Shown in pieces: positions 39,037 to 46,758 of a stretch of 64,000 nucleotides of DNA. Positions within the stretch are counted from its first letter, which is position 1; the number at the start of each line of letters is the position of its first letter. The DNA comes from Gammaproteobacteria bacterium (GTDB taxonomy: Bacteria > Pseudomonadota > Gammaproteobacteria > Steroidobacterales > Rariloculaceae): NCBI GenBank assembly GCA_017577365.1, contig PKRJ01000005.1, positions 40,833 through 104,832 on the forward strand. Direction: 5' to 3'. A model generated the notes under the pieces. The model was not told where the DNA came from. It saw nothing but the letters and a program-made list of their open reading frames with translations, and ran no database searches. The position numbers and the translations under genes are program-made.

Positions 39037-40242
39037 CTACATTCCGGCGTCTGCGACCTGATCGAGCGCCTCGAGGAGCGCGGCGACGTCGTCGTCCGTC
39101 GTGAACGGTCCCGGGCTGATCCGGAGAGTCCCGGCGGGGAACGAGCCGATGGCCTTGTGACAATACGGCGCACAGTGAAGCCCCGGCCGCGTCGCGATGC
39201 CGAACGTGTCGTCGAGGATCGCGGCCGCGTCGTTCGGGTCCAGCCCGGCGATGTTGATCGACAGCGCGCCGACGCGCCGCGCGACGTCCGTCGGGCCGTA
39301 AATCGTGAAGCGCGAGTCGTCGACGAGCCGCGCGAGGATCGTCTCGAGCACGCGCCGCTCGTGCTCGAGGATCGCGGCACCGCCCATTCTGTCGAGCACG
39401 TCGAGCGCGGCGCCGAGCCCCGCGATGCCGACGGTATTCGGCGTGCCGCCTTCGAGGAAATAGGGCAGCACGGGCGGCTGCGTCGGCGACGACGAATCGC
39501 CGCCGGTCCCGCCTTCGCGCCACGGCTTGAAGCCCGCGCCGATCGCCGCGGGCGCCGGGCATCGCTCGCCGACGTAGAGCGCGCCCGTGCCCGTCGGCCC
39601 GAGCAGCGCCTTGTGGCCGGGAAACGCGACGAGATCGACGCACATCGCCTCGACGTCGATCGGCACTATGCCCGCGCTCTGCGCCGCGTCGAGCAGGAAG
39701 AGGGCGCCGTGCTCGCGCACGATCGCGCCGACGCTCGCCGCGTCCTGCACCGTGCCGAGCACGTTCGACGCGTGAGTCATCGCGACGAGGCGCGTATCGG
39801 ATCTCAGCGCGCGGCGAATGTCGTCGGGATCGACGAAGCCCGCGCCGTCGCAGCCGACGCGGGTCAATTCGATCCGCCCGGAGTCCGCCAATGCTTGCAG
39901 CGGTCGGCTGACCGAGTTGTGCTCGAGCACCGTCGTGACGACGTGCGCGGGTCCGTCGCCGAGCACGCCGTGAATCGCGATGTTCAACGCATCGGTGCAG
40001 TTCAGCGTGAAGACCAGCCGACGCGGGTCGCTGCCGTTCACGAGGCGCGCGAGCTTCGCGCGTGCGTCGTCGATGATCCGCTCGGCGCGGATCGCCATCC
40101 GGTGGCCGCCGCGCCCCGGGTTCGCCGCGTCCTCGGCGAGGAAGCGCGCCATCGCCTCGGTGACCTCGGGCGGCTTCGGGAAACTCGTCGCGGCGTTGTC
40201 GAAATAGATCGACGCGCGCTCAGATGCCGACGTATTTCGCAT
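39037..40242 (-). CDS. Class V aminotransferase / cysteine desulfurase
   Basis: The 401-residue PLP enzyme has the family start IYFDNAATSFPKP, the PLP-binding Asp/Gln in LFLLDAAQSAG, the Schiff-base Lys 211 in FPGHKALLGPTG, and a catalytic-loop Cys 357 (TRPGLHCAPYCHK), consistent with cysteine desulfurase activity that yields a persulfide. ATG 40242 has GGAGCG upstream; 40257 is an alternative. It overlaps the end of the E1-like gene by 23 bases, indicating tight coupling. It should supply sulfur to the MoaD/ThiS-like protein encoded in the same operon. Confidence 0.9.
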   Translation of the reverse strand: MRNTSASERASIYFDNAATSFPKPPEVTEAMARFLAEDAANPGRGGHRMAIRAERIIDDARAKLARLVNGSDPRRLVFTLNCTDALNIAIHGVLGDGPAHVVTTVLEHNSVSRPLQALADSGRIELTRVGCDGAGFVDPDDIRRALRSDTRLVAMTHASNVLGTVQDAASVGAIVREHGALFLLDAAQSAGIVPIDVEAMCVDLVAFPGHKALLGPTGTGALYVGERCPAPAAIGAGFKPWREGGTGGDSSSPTQPPVLPYFLEGGTPNTVGIAGLGAALDVLDRMGGAAILEHERRVLETILARLVDDSRFTIYGPTDVARRVGALSINIAGLDPNDAAAILDDTFGIATRPGLHCAPYCHKAIGSFPAGTLRISPGPFTTDDDVAALLEALDQVADAGM

Positions 40243-41317
40243 AGACGCTCCGCGCAACGCGGCCTTCGCGCGTGCCCTTGACGATCGCGCGGCCGTCGGT
40301 GAACAGCGTGAGCTCGTAACGCCTGCCGTTCTCCGCGATCTCGGCGCGCAGCATGAACCGGTTCGTCGTGACCTTACCGTGCGCCTCGAGGCGCGCGGCG
40401 ATCTCGGCGAGATCGATGCGGCCTGCGTTTTGGCGATGCGTGAGCTGCACCGCGTCGCGGCCGCAAAGCGTCGTCGTGCCCGAGCCGAGCCGGCCTTCGA
40501 GATACTCGAAGCGGCGCTCCTTGCAGCAGGGACACTTGCCCGTTTCGTACGCGCGCGCGACCTTGAGCTGCAGCATCGAGCCGGTCCAGAGATCGAAGCT
40601 CAGCATCGTCGGCGTGACGCGGTCGAAATGGCCCGTGAGGATCTTGAGCGCCTCGGCGGCCTCGAAATTCGCGACGATCGCGACGGCAGGGCCGAGCACG
40701 CCGACCGTGTCGCACGTCGGCATCGTGCCGGGCGGCGGCGCCTCCTCGAACAGGCATCGCAGGCAAGGCGTCGCCTTGCTTCCCGAGTCCGAGCGCTCCC
40801 ACGGCGCGTCGCCGCGCTCGGTATGCGGCAGGATGGCAAGCGCGGCGCCCGTCGTGCCGACCGCGCCCCCGTAGACGTAGGGCACGCCGTGCTTTACCGC
40901 GTAGTCGTTCGCGAGATAGCGCGTCTCGAAGTTGTCGAGCCCGTCGACGAGCACGTCGGCGCCTTCGGCGTAGCGCTCGATATTGCCGGCATTGAGGTCG
41001 TCGACGATCGCATCGACCGTCACATTCGAGTTGATTCGCGCGAGCTTGCGCCGTGCCGCCTCCGCTTTCGGCAAGGCCTCGGCTGCGTCGGCCTCGTCGA
41101 AAAGCACCTGACGCTGCAGATTCGTCATCTCGACGAAATCGCGATCGATGATCACGAGGCGCCCGACGCCGGCCCGCGCGAGCATGTCCGCGACGACGGT
41201 GCCGAGCGCTCCGCAGCCGAGCACGACCGCGGTCGATTCGGCGAGGCGCCGCTGGCCGTCTTCGCCGAAGCCGGGCAGCAGCATCTGGCGGTGATAGCGG
41301 GAGAAATCTCGGCTCAT
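40220..41317 (-). CDS. ThiF/MoeB/HesA-family E1-like adenylyltransferase
   Basis: The 365-residue protein shows the E1 fold: RYHRQMLLPGFGEDGQ, the nucleotide loop GCGALG (34-39), the adenylation Arg/Asp region VEMTNLQRQVLF and VDGLDNFETRY, two zinc CxxC pairs (185-188, 262-265), and the transfer Cys 202 in TCDTVGVLGP. Beyond the usual ~250 residues it has a ~95-residue C-terminal extension ending FTDGRAIVKGTREGR...YAKYVGI, seen in some uncharacterised ThiF proteins. It heads a four-gene operon and should adenylate the C-terminal Gly-Gly of the MoaD/ThiS-like protein. Confidence 0.9.
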   Translation of the reverse strand: MSRDFSRYHRQMLLPGFGEDGQRRLAESTAVVLGCGALGTVVADMLARAGVGRLVIIDRDFVEMTNLQRQVLFDEADAAEALPKAEAARRKLARINSNVTVDAIVDDLNAGNIERYAEGADVLVDGLDNFETRYLANDYAVKHGVPYVYGGAVGTTGAALAILPHTERGDAPWERSDSGSKATPCLRCLFEEAPPPGTMPTCDTVGVLGPAVAIVANFEAAEALKILTGHFDRVTPTMLSFDLWTGSMLQLKVARAYETGKCPCCKERRFEYLEGRLGSGTTTLCGRDAVQLTHRQNAGRIDLAEIAARLEAHGKVTTNRFMLRAEIAENGRRYELTLFTDGRAIVKGTREGRVARSVYAKYVGI

Positions 41318-41496
41318 CGTCGCTCGATGGTAGCAGGGATCGAAAAGGCGCGGGCTCGTTGCGGGCTTGCTCTCGTTCGTCGATCGGCAACGAGCCGTTT
41401 CGACATCGGCACGGCGGGCGGGAGGCGGCTTCCCCGGGTGCTCGTCCCCTACGGCCCTTGCAACGGCCCCCGGAGCGACGTCAAGCTCGGCGCTCG

Positions 41497-41958
41497 ATGA
41501 GCGATCCGTCGCCCGAAGGAAAGCCCCGCAACGTCGCGCCGACGCCCTGCGTGCTGGCCGTCGTCGAGCGCGCCGGCCGGCTGCTGCTCGTGCGCCGTGC
41601 GAATCCTCCGGACGAGGGCCTATGGGGCTTTCCCGGCGGACGCGTCGAGCCCGGCGAGCCGCTCGCCGAGGCGGCGATTCGCGAGCTTCGTGAAGAGACC
41701 GGCATCGACGCGACGGCGGAGGACGTGCTGACTGCCATCGACGTCATCCGACGCGACGACGGCGGGTCGCTCGCCGATCACTTCGTGCTCGTCGCCGTGC
41801 GTTGCCGGTGGAAAGCGGGGGAAGGCGAGGCGGCCGACGACGCGCTCGAGGCGCGCTGGTTCGCGCTCGACGAGATCGACGCGCTCGGCCGCGGCGCGAG
41901 CGATCGCGTCGGCGAGGTCGCGCGGCTCGCGCTCGGCCGCAGCGCGTCCAGGGAATGA
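41497..41958 (+). CDS. Nudix hydrolase
   Basis: The 153-residue protein carries a full Nudix box, GGRVEPGEPLAEAAIRELRE followed by ETGI, at about residues 47-70, with a beta strand (CVLAVVERAGRLLLVRRAN) before it. Small Nudix proteins of this type hydrolyse nucleoside diphosphate-linked compounds such as oxidised nucleotides or ADP-ribose. The substrate is not predictable. It is divergent from the E1-like gene. ATG 41497 is the first start that keeps only the domain; the upstream ribosome site is weak. Confidence 0.85.
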   Translation: MSDPSPEGKPRNVAPTPCVLAVVERAGRLLLVRRANPPDEGLWGFPGGRVEPGEPLAEAAIRELREETGIDATAEDVLTAIDVIRRDDGGSLADHFVLVAVRCRWKAGEGEAADDALEARWFALDEIDALGRGASDRVGEVARLALGRSASRE

Positions 41959-41968
41959 GTCGACCGGC

Positions 41969-42265
41969 TCAGATCGGCACTTTGCGATCCGGAAACGCCT
42001 TGTGCCAGCGGTTGATGCGCACCTTAGCGCGCAAGCCGTTCACCCAGAACGGATCGTCCTTGAAGATGTCCCGGACTTCCGCCTCGTTCTCGGCCTCGAT
42101 GATCCAGAGCCCGCCGACCGGCTTGTCGCTCGGCACCTCGCGGAGCGATCCCGGAACGAGCACGCGATCCTTGTTCTTGTCCAGAAACTCGATATGGCTC
42201 GGGTACAGCTTCTGGCGAAGCTCGTCGACGCCGGGATGATCCTCGAATTGCACGATGAACAACAT
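41969..42265 (-). CDS. YciI-like protein
   Basis: The 98-residue protein matches the YCII family: MLFIVQFEDHPGVDELRQKL, YPSHIEFLDKNKDRVLVPGS, PVGGLWIIEAENEAEVRDIF and DDPFWVNGL. It has the His/Asp pair (His 10 near the start; Asp later) proposed as the active site. Homologues are small ferredoxin-like dehydrohalogenase-type or lyase enzymes of unclear role. AGGGACGAG precedes ATG 42265. It is convergent with the Nudix gene. Confidence 0.85.
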   Translation of the reverse strand: MLFIVQFEDHPGVDELRQKLYPSHIEFLDKNKDRVLVPGSLREVPSDKPVGGLWIIEAENEAEVRDIFKDDPFWVNGLRAKVRINRWHKAFPDRKVPI

Positions 42266-42381
42266 GAACGCTCGTCCCTGGTAGGCGCAAGACGGCGGAT
42301 AGTCTAACCGACGGCGGGAATGCGCAGAGCCGACGGCGAGAGCGCGCTCGAGCGCCGCACGGCGGGCGGCTCGGCGGCCGG

Positions 42382-42401
42382 GCGTCCCGCTTCCGGGACG
42401 C
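42382..42401. terminator. Short GC-rich hairpin in a 330-bp intergenic region
   Basis: GCGTCCCG at 42382-42389 pairs with CGGGACGC at 42394-42401 around CTTC, followed on the plus strand by GGCTTTC. It lies in the divergent region 42266-42595 between yciI and the regulator operon, which otherwise holds only the sigma-54 promoter described separately. It may insulate the two transcription units. Confidence 0.4.
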
Positions 42402-42496
42402 GGCTTTCGCAATCGCGGGACGTATCCGGCGGCTCCGGGCCGTTCGACGCGCGCGGACTCGGTAAGAATTCATAGACTTGGACGATTCCGCGGGGC

Positions 42497-42511
42497 TGGC
42501 ATGGGCGTTGC
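42497..42511 (+). promoter_or_regulatory. Sigma-54 promoter of the response regulator/kinase operon
   Basis: TGGCATG-GGCG-TTGC matches the -24/-12 consensus with one change (T for C at the sixth position). The predicted start near 42523 gives a 73-base leader before ATG 42596, with GAGGAGAG just ahead of the start codon. Because this operon encodes a sigma-54 activator, autoregulation is likely. Confidence 0.75.
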
Positions 42512-42595
42512 GTCCGCCCGCGGCGAGCGCGGTTGTCGGCGGCACCCACGAGTGGTTCAATCGCCCGAGGGGACGCCCTGCTCGAGGAGAGTGCG

Positions 42596-42955
42596 ATGAG
42601 CGCTTTGAAGGCTTTGATCGCCGGCGTGGGTATCGGGATCGCTCCGATGCTCTCTGCCGTGGCGCAGCCGGCCGACGCGCCGGACGTCGTTGCGGCCGAC
42701 GATTGGGGTGCCGTCGTCGTCGATGTCCATTACGCGAACGCGGAGGAGCTCGCGGCGATTCTCGCCGAGATTCTGCCGGCGGGCGTCGACGTCGTGCCGT
42801 ACTATCCGACGAACAGCCTGATCTTCTCCGGCAGTCGTGAAGCGCTTCGAGCGCTGCTGGGCGACGATGCGGACGAGAAAAAAGATGACGCGAGCGAGGT
42901 CGAGACCGAGGCCGGCCCACCGGCCGCGATCGGGATCACCGCGCACGCTCGATGA
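42596..42955 (+). CDS. Small exported protein with one secretin N-domain (NolW-like)
   Basis: The 119-residue protein has a signal peptide (IAGVGIGIAPMLSAVAQ) and a single domain resembling the N1 (NolW) module of GspD/PilQ secretins: VVDVHYANAEELAAILAEIL, YYPTNSLIFSGSREALRALL. It ends with an acidic tail (DEKKDDASEVETEAGP). No secretin channel domain follows, so it cannot form a pore itself. It is the first gene of the sigma-54-driven operon with the response regulator, 46 bases upstream of it. A role as a periplasmic accessory to the kinase or to the efflux system is inference. Confidence 0.65.
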   Translation: MSALKALIAGVGIGIAPMLSAVAQPADAPDVVAADDWGAVVVDVHYANAEELAAILAEILPAGVDVVPYYPTNSLIFSGSREALRALLGDDADEKKDDASEVETEAGPPAAIGITAHAR

Positions 42956-43001
42956 GCGGCTCGGTCGGCCGATCTGATTCGTTCCCGTTCGAAGGAGTCT
43001 C

Positions 43002-44357
43002 ATGTCCGGCCGTCCACCTCGCATCTTCATCGCCGACGATCAGCGCGACGTGCTCGAGTCGTTGCGGCTGTTGCTGAAGGGCGAAGGCTACGCGAGCGAA
43101 ACGTACGAGCGGCCCGAGGCGCTGCTCGAAGCGCTCAAGCGGCGCAGCGCGGACGTCGCGCTGATCGATCTCAACTACACGCGCGACACGACGTCCGGCG
43201 AGGAAGGGCTGGATCTGATCGGCCGCATCCGCGCGTTCGACGCGACGACGCCGATCGTCGTGATGACGGCGTGGGGCTCGATCGAGCTCGCGGTCGAGGC
43301 GATGCGGCGAGGCGCGCAGGATTTCATCGAGAAGCCTTGGGAGAACGCGCGTCTCCTGACGGTGCTGAAGACGCAGGTCGCGCTCGGTCAGGCGCTCAAG
43401 CGCTCGAGCGCGCTCGAGGCCGAGAATCGTCAGCTGACGGCCGCGGACAGCGCGCTGATCGCCGAGTCCCCCATCATGCAGCCGGTGCTCGAGACGATCG
43501 AGCGCATCGCGCCGTCGGACGCGAACGTGCTGATCACCGGCGAGAGCGGCACCGGCAAGGGGCTCATCGCGCGCATCATTCACGCGAACTCGCGGCGCAG
43601 CGATCGCGGCCTCGTGATCGTCAATATCGGCAGCTTGCCCGAGACGATTTTCGAGAGCGAGATGTTCGGTCACGTGAAGGGCGCGTTCACCGACGCGAAG
43701 ACCGATCGCGTCGGCCGCTTCGAGCTCGCGGACGGCGGAACGCTCTTTCTCGACGAGATCGCGAACATACCGGTCGCGCAGCAGGCGCGCTTGCTGCGCG
43801 TGCTCGAGGACGGCGAGTTCGAGAGGCTCGGCTCGTCGCGCACGCTGCAGGTGGACGTGCGCGTGCTCTCCGCGACGAATGCCGACCTCAAGGCCGAGAT
43901 CGACGCCGGGCGCTTCCGCGCCGATCTCTTGTATCGTCTGAATACCATTCACATCCATGTCCCGCCGCTGCGCGAGCGCGGCGAGGACGTCCTGCGCCTC
44001 GCGCAGCATTTCCTCGAGCGGCACGCGCGGCGCTATCGCAGCAAGGTCGACGGCTTCACCGAGTCCGCGCTTTCGGCGCTGCGCCGCTACGGCTGGCCGG
44101 GCAACGTACGCGAGCTCAATCACGTGATCGAGCGGGCGGTGCTGATGGCCCGCGGCCGCACGATCGGACCCGCGGATCTCAGGCTCGACGGCGGAGCACC
44201 GGGCGCCGAGCATCGTCCGATGACGCTCGAGGCGATCGAGCTCGACGCGATTCGCGCCGCGCTCGGGCGCCACGCCGGTAACGTCGTCGCCGCCGCGCAA
44301 GAGCTCGGCGTCAGCCGCTCGGCGCTTTATCGACGCATGGAGAAGTTCGGGCTGTGA
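43002..44357 (+). CDS. Sigma-54-dependent response regulator (NtrC family)
   Basis: The 451-residue activator has a receiver domain with acidic pocket DD at 12-13, phospho-Asp 56 and Lys in EKPW. An AAA+ domain follows with Walker A GESGTGKG, the sigma-54 loop GAFTDA at residues 227-232 (Asp replaces the second Gly of GAFTGA), Walker B GGTLFLDEI and arginine fingers FRADLLYRLN. The Fis-type HTH at the end reads VVAAAQELGVSRSALYRRME. It overlaps the kinase gene by four bases (GTGA). It probably activates the sigma-54 promoters at 34388, 42497, 30651 and perhaps 53323. Confidence 0.95.
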   Translation: MSGRPPRIFIADDQRDVLESLRLLLKGEGYASETYERPEALLEALKRRSADVALIDLNYTRDTTSGEEGLDLIGRIRAFDATTPIVVMTAWGSIELAVEAMRRGAQDFIEKPWENARLLTVLKTQVALGQALKRSSALEAENRQLTAADSALIAESPIMQPVLETIERIAPSDANVLITGESGTGKGLIARIIHANSRRSDRGLVIVNIGSLPETIFESEMFGHVKGAFTDAKTDRVGRFELADGGTLFLDEIANIPVAQQARLLRVLEDGEFERLGSSRTLQVDVRVLSATNADLKAEIDAGRFRADLLYRLNTIHIHVPPLRERGEDVLRLAQHFLERHARRYRSKVDGFTESALSALRRYGWPGNVRELNHVIERAVLMARGRTIGPADLRLDGGAPGAEHRPMTLEAIELDAIRAALGRHAGNVVAAAQELGVSRSALYRRMEKFGL

Positions 44358-45679
44358 CGGGCCGTCGCCGACGGCGTCTGAAGTTTCAGCACCGCGTTTT
44401 CCTTTTCGTCCTCGCCGCCGCCGCGCCGGCCTGGCTCGCGACGGCGCTGCTGCTCGCGGCCTGGGAAGCGAGCGTCCTGCTGCGCGCGACGATTCTCGTC
44501 GCCGTCACGTTCTTCGTCGTCGTCGGCGCGGCAGCCGTTCAGCGTCACGTGGTCTCCCCGTTCCGCGCGCTCGCGAACATGCTCGAGGCACTGCGCGAGG
44601 AGGATTACTCGCTGCGCGGGCGAAACGTCGACCCCGACGATGCGCTCGGCGAGGTCATGATCGAGGTGAATCTGCTCGGGCGCATGCTGCAGAGCCGGCG
44701 CTTCGGCGAGCTCGAGGCCGGCGTGCTGCTACGGAAGGTCATCACCGAGATCGACATCGCCGTGTTCGCCTTCGACGTCGAGCGGCGGCTTCGATTGATC
44801 AATCGGGCCGGCGAAGCGTTGCTCGGCAAGGAGGCCGCGGATCTCTTGGGCCGCACGGCGACCGACCTCGGGCTCGCGGAGCTTCTCGTCGGTCCTTCCG
44901 GCCGCATCGTCACGCACGCGTTCCCCGGCGGCGTCGGGCGTTGGGAGGTGCGGCGCCGGCGATTCCGCGAAGGCGGACGCCCGCACCAGCTGCTCGTCAT
45001 CTCCGACGTGAGCCGTGCGCTGCGCGAAGAGGAGCGGCAGGCCTGGCGGCGCATCGTTCGCGTGATCGGACACGAGCTGAACAGCTCGCTCGCGCCGATC
45101 AAATCCATGGCCGCAACGCTGCGGACGCTGATCGCCAAGGATCCTTTGCCCGAGGACTGGCGCGACGACACGCGCGTCGGGCTCACGATCATCCACGACC
45201 GCGCCGACGCGCTATCACGGTTCATGGGCGCGTACGCGCGTCTCGCGAAGCTGCCGCCGCCGACGCGGCGCACCGTCGATTTCGGCTCGCTCGTGCGCCG
45301 TGCCGCGTCGCTGCAAGGCGATCGCGTCGAGGTCGAGCCTGGCCCGGACGTCGCGATCTCGATCGACGCCGATCAGGTCGAGCAGGTGCTGATCAACGTG
45401 ATGAAGAACGCCGTGGAGGCGGCCGGCGACGACGGCGCCGTTCGAGTCCGCTGGCGCGAGTCGGACGGCGTGCTCGTCACGGAGATCGAGGACGACGGCC
45501 CCGGTATCGCGAGGACCGAGAATCTCTGGGTGCCGTTCTTCACGACGAAGCCGAGCGGCACGGGTATCGGTCTCGTGCTCTCGCGCGAGATCGTCGAGAA
45601 CCACGGCGGGACGATCACGCTCGACAATCGCGACGGCGCGCGCGGCTGCATCGCGCGCATCGTGCTGCCGCTCGGCTGA
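44354..45679 (+). CDS. Sensor histidine kinase, partner of the sigma-54 regulator
   Basis: The 441-residue kinase has two N-terminal helices (VFLFVLAAAAPAWLATALLL; ATILVAVTFFVVVGAAAVQ) with hardly any periplasmic loop, then HAMP-like (VSPFRALANMLEALREEDYS), PAS (IDIAVFAFDVERRLRLINRA), a dimerisation domain with phospho-His 240 in GHELNSSLAPIKS, and an ATPase domain with NVMKNAVEAA, DDGPGI, FFTTKPSGTGIGLVLSR. With almost no external loop it probably senses a membrane or internal cue. It is cotranscribed with the regulator. Confidence 0.93.
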   Translation: MTGRRRRRLKFQHRVFLFVLAAAAPAWLATALLLAAWEASVLLRATILVAVTFFVVVGAAAVQRHVVSPFRALANMLEALREEDYSLRGRNVDPDDALGEVMIEVNLLGRMLQSRRFGELEAGVLLRKVITEIDIAVFAFDVERRLRLINRAGEALLGKEAADLLGRTATDLGLAELLVGPSGRIVTHAFPGGVGRWEVRRRRFREGGRPHQLLVISDVSRALREEERQAWRRIVRVIGHELNSSLAPIKSMAATLRTLIAKDPLPEDWRDDTRVGLTIIHDRADALSRFMGAYARLAKLPPPTRRTVDFGSLVRRAASLQGDRVEVEPGPDVAISIDADQVEQVLINVMKNAVEAAGDDGAVRVRWRESDGVLVTEIEDDGPGIARTENLWVPFFTTKPSGTGIGLVLSREIVENHGGTITLDNRDGARGCIARIVLPLG

Positions 45680-45690
45680 TCTCGCCGGCG

Positions 45691-45720
45691 TTGACCGTAG
45701 GCACCCGGCGCCGATATATA
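45691..45720 (+). promoter_or_regulatory. Sigma-70 promoter, apparently giving a leaderless mRNA
   Basis: TTGACC at 45691-45696 and TATATA at 45715-45720 are separated by 18 bases. The expected start site, about seven bases after the -10 box, coincides with the GTG at 45727 that begins the next gene, leaving no room for a ribosome-binding site. Confidence 0.65.
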
Positions 45721-45726
45721 CCGGAC

Positions 45727-46236
45727 GTGAACATACTCTCCGTGTTGGAGCAGACGGCGCTCAGCGTCTGGCTGCGGGAATCGCCCACGATGTGGGGATT
45801 CCCGTTCGTCCTGTTCCTGCACACCCTCGGGCTCGGCATCGTCGCGGGCCTCGGCGTCGCGCTGAACCTCTGGGCGCTAGGATGGGCGGAGCGTTATCCC
45901 GCCGCGCCGCTGCAACGCGCATTTCCGGTCGCCTTTGCGGGATTCGCGCTCGCGCTCGTCTCGGGCGTGCTGCTGCTCGTCGCCTATCCGACGAAGGCGC
46001 TGACCGATCCCGTGTTCTATCTGAAGCTCGTGCTGATCGGCGCGGCCCTCGCGCAGCTCGATTGGCTCCGCCGGCGGCTCTTCGCTGCGCCGTTGGCGGA
46101 TCGTCCGGCACGGCCCGATCGCTCGATCCGGCTTCTCGCCGGCGTCGCGCTCGCGCTTTGGGCCGGCGCGGTGCTGACCGGGCGCCTGCTCGCGTACACG
46201 TACAACTACCTGACGGCGGCCGACCTGATGCAATGA
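45727..46236 (+). CDS. Four-helix membrane protein A (DUF6644-like), paired
   Basis: The 169-residue protein has four membrane helices: FPFVLFLHTLGLGIVAGLGV, FPVAFAGFALALVSGVLLLV, VFYLKLVLIGAALAQLDWL and LLAGVALALWAGAVLTGRLL. The His in the first helix (FLHTLGLG) and the K in FYLKLVL recur in the next protein (ETVHFAGL; FRWKLALL), so the two are paralogues. GTG 45727 keeps the amphipathic N-terminal segment shared by both. The family is of unknown function; the intramembrane His could bind heme or a quinone, which is inference. Its stop overlaps the next ATG (ATGA). Confidence 0.72.
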   Translation: MNILSVLEQTALSVWLRESPTMWGFPFVLFLHTLGLGIVAGLGVALNLWALGWAERYPAAPLQRAFPVAFAGFALALVSGVLLLVAYPTKALTDPVFYLKLVLIGAALAQLDWLRRRLFAAPLADRPARPDRSIRLLAGVALALWAGAVLTGRLLAYTYNYLTAADLMQ

Positions 46237-46733
46237 TCGACGCGTGGATCGAGTGGATGGCGGCGACGCGGCTGTCGGCGATGATGCTCGACTCCGCCTG
46301 GACGTGGCCGCTCGCGGAGACCGTGCATTTCGCCGGGCTCGTGCTGCTCGCCGGAACGGTCGGGCTGTTCGATCTCAGGATCCTCGGTCTCGGCCGCGGC
46401 ATTCCGCCGGTCGCGATCCATCGACTCGTGCCGTTCGGCGTGCTCGGATTCGTTCTCTTGGTCGCGACCGGGGCGCTGTTCGTCTTCGGCACTCCCGACC
46501 AGTACTTCCACAACGCGGCGTTTCGCTGGAAGCTCGCGTTGCTCGGGCTGATGGGCGCGAACGCCGCGTTCTTCTACGCCATGCCGTACCGTGCGCTGAC
46601 GCGGCTCGGGGCCGACGGCGACGCGCCGCGTAGCGCGAAGGTCTGCGCGGCGCTCTCGTTGACGCTCCTCGCCGCCGTGATGTTCTGCGGAAGGATGCTC
46701 ACGTTCTTTCGGCCGATCGACGGCGGCTCCTGA
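46233..46733 (+). CDS. Four-helix membrane protein B (DUF6644-like), paired
   Basis: The 166-residue protein is a paralogue of the preceding one, with helices PLAETVHFAGLVLLAGTVGL, LVPFGVLGFVLLVATGALFV, FRWKLALLGLMGANAAFFYA and VCAALSLTLLAAVMFCGRML. It is translationally coupled by the ATGA overlap, so the two probably form a heterodimer in the inner membrane. Function unknown. It ends 25 bases before the convergent stop of asd. Confidence 0.75.
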   Translation: MIDAWIEWMAATRLSAMMLDSAWTWPLAETVHFAGLVLLAGTVGLFDLRILGLGRGIPPVAIHRLVPFGVLGFVLLVATGALFVFGTPDQYFHNAAFRWKLALLGLMGANAAFFYAMPYRALTRLGADGDAPRSAKVCAALSLTLLAAVMFCGRMLTFFRPIDGGS

Positions 46734-46758
46734 AGCCGCCGCTCGCCGGGCCGAAAGC

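Noticed and set aside
43680..43697. GAFTDA in the regulator as evidence of loss of sigma-54 contact
   Set aside because: I recall GAFTDA as a natural variant in functional activators, and consensus sigma-54 promoters are present nearby, so I do not call it defective.
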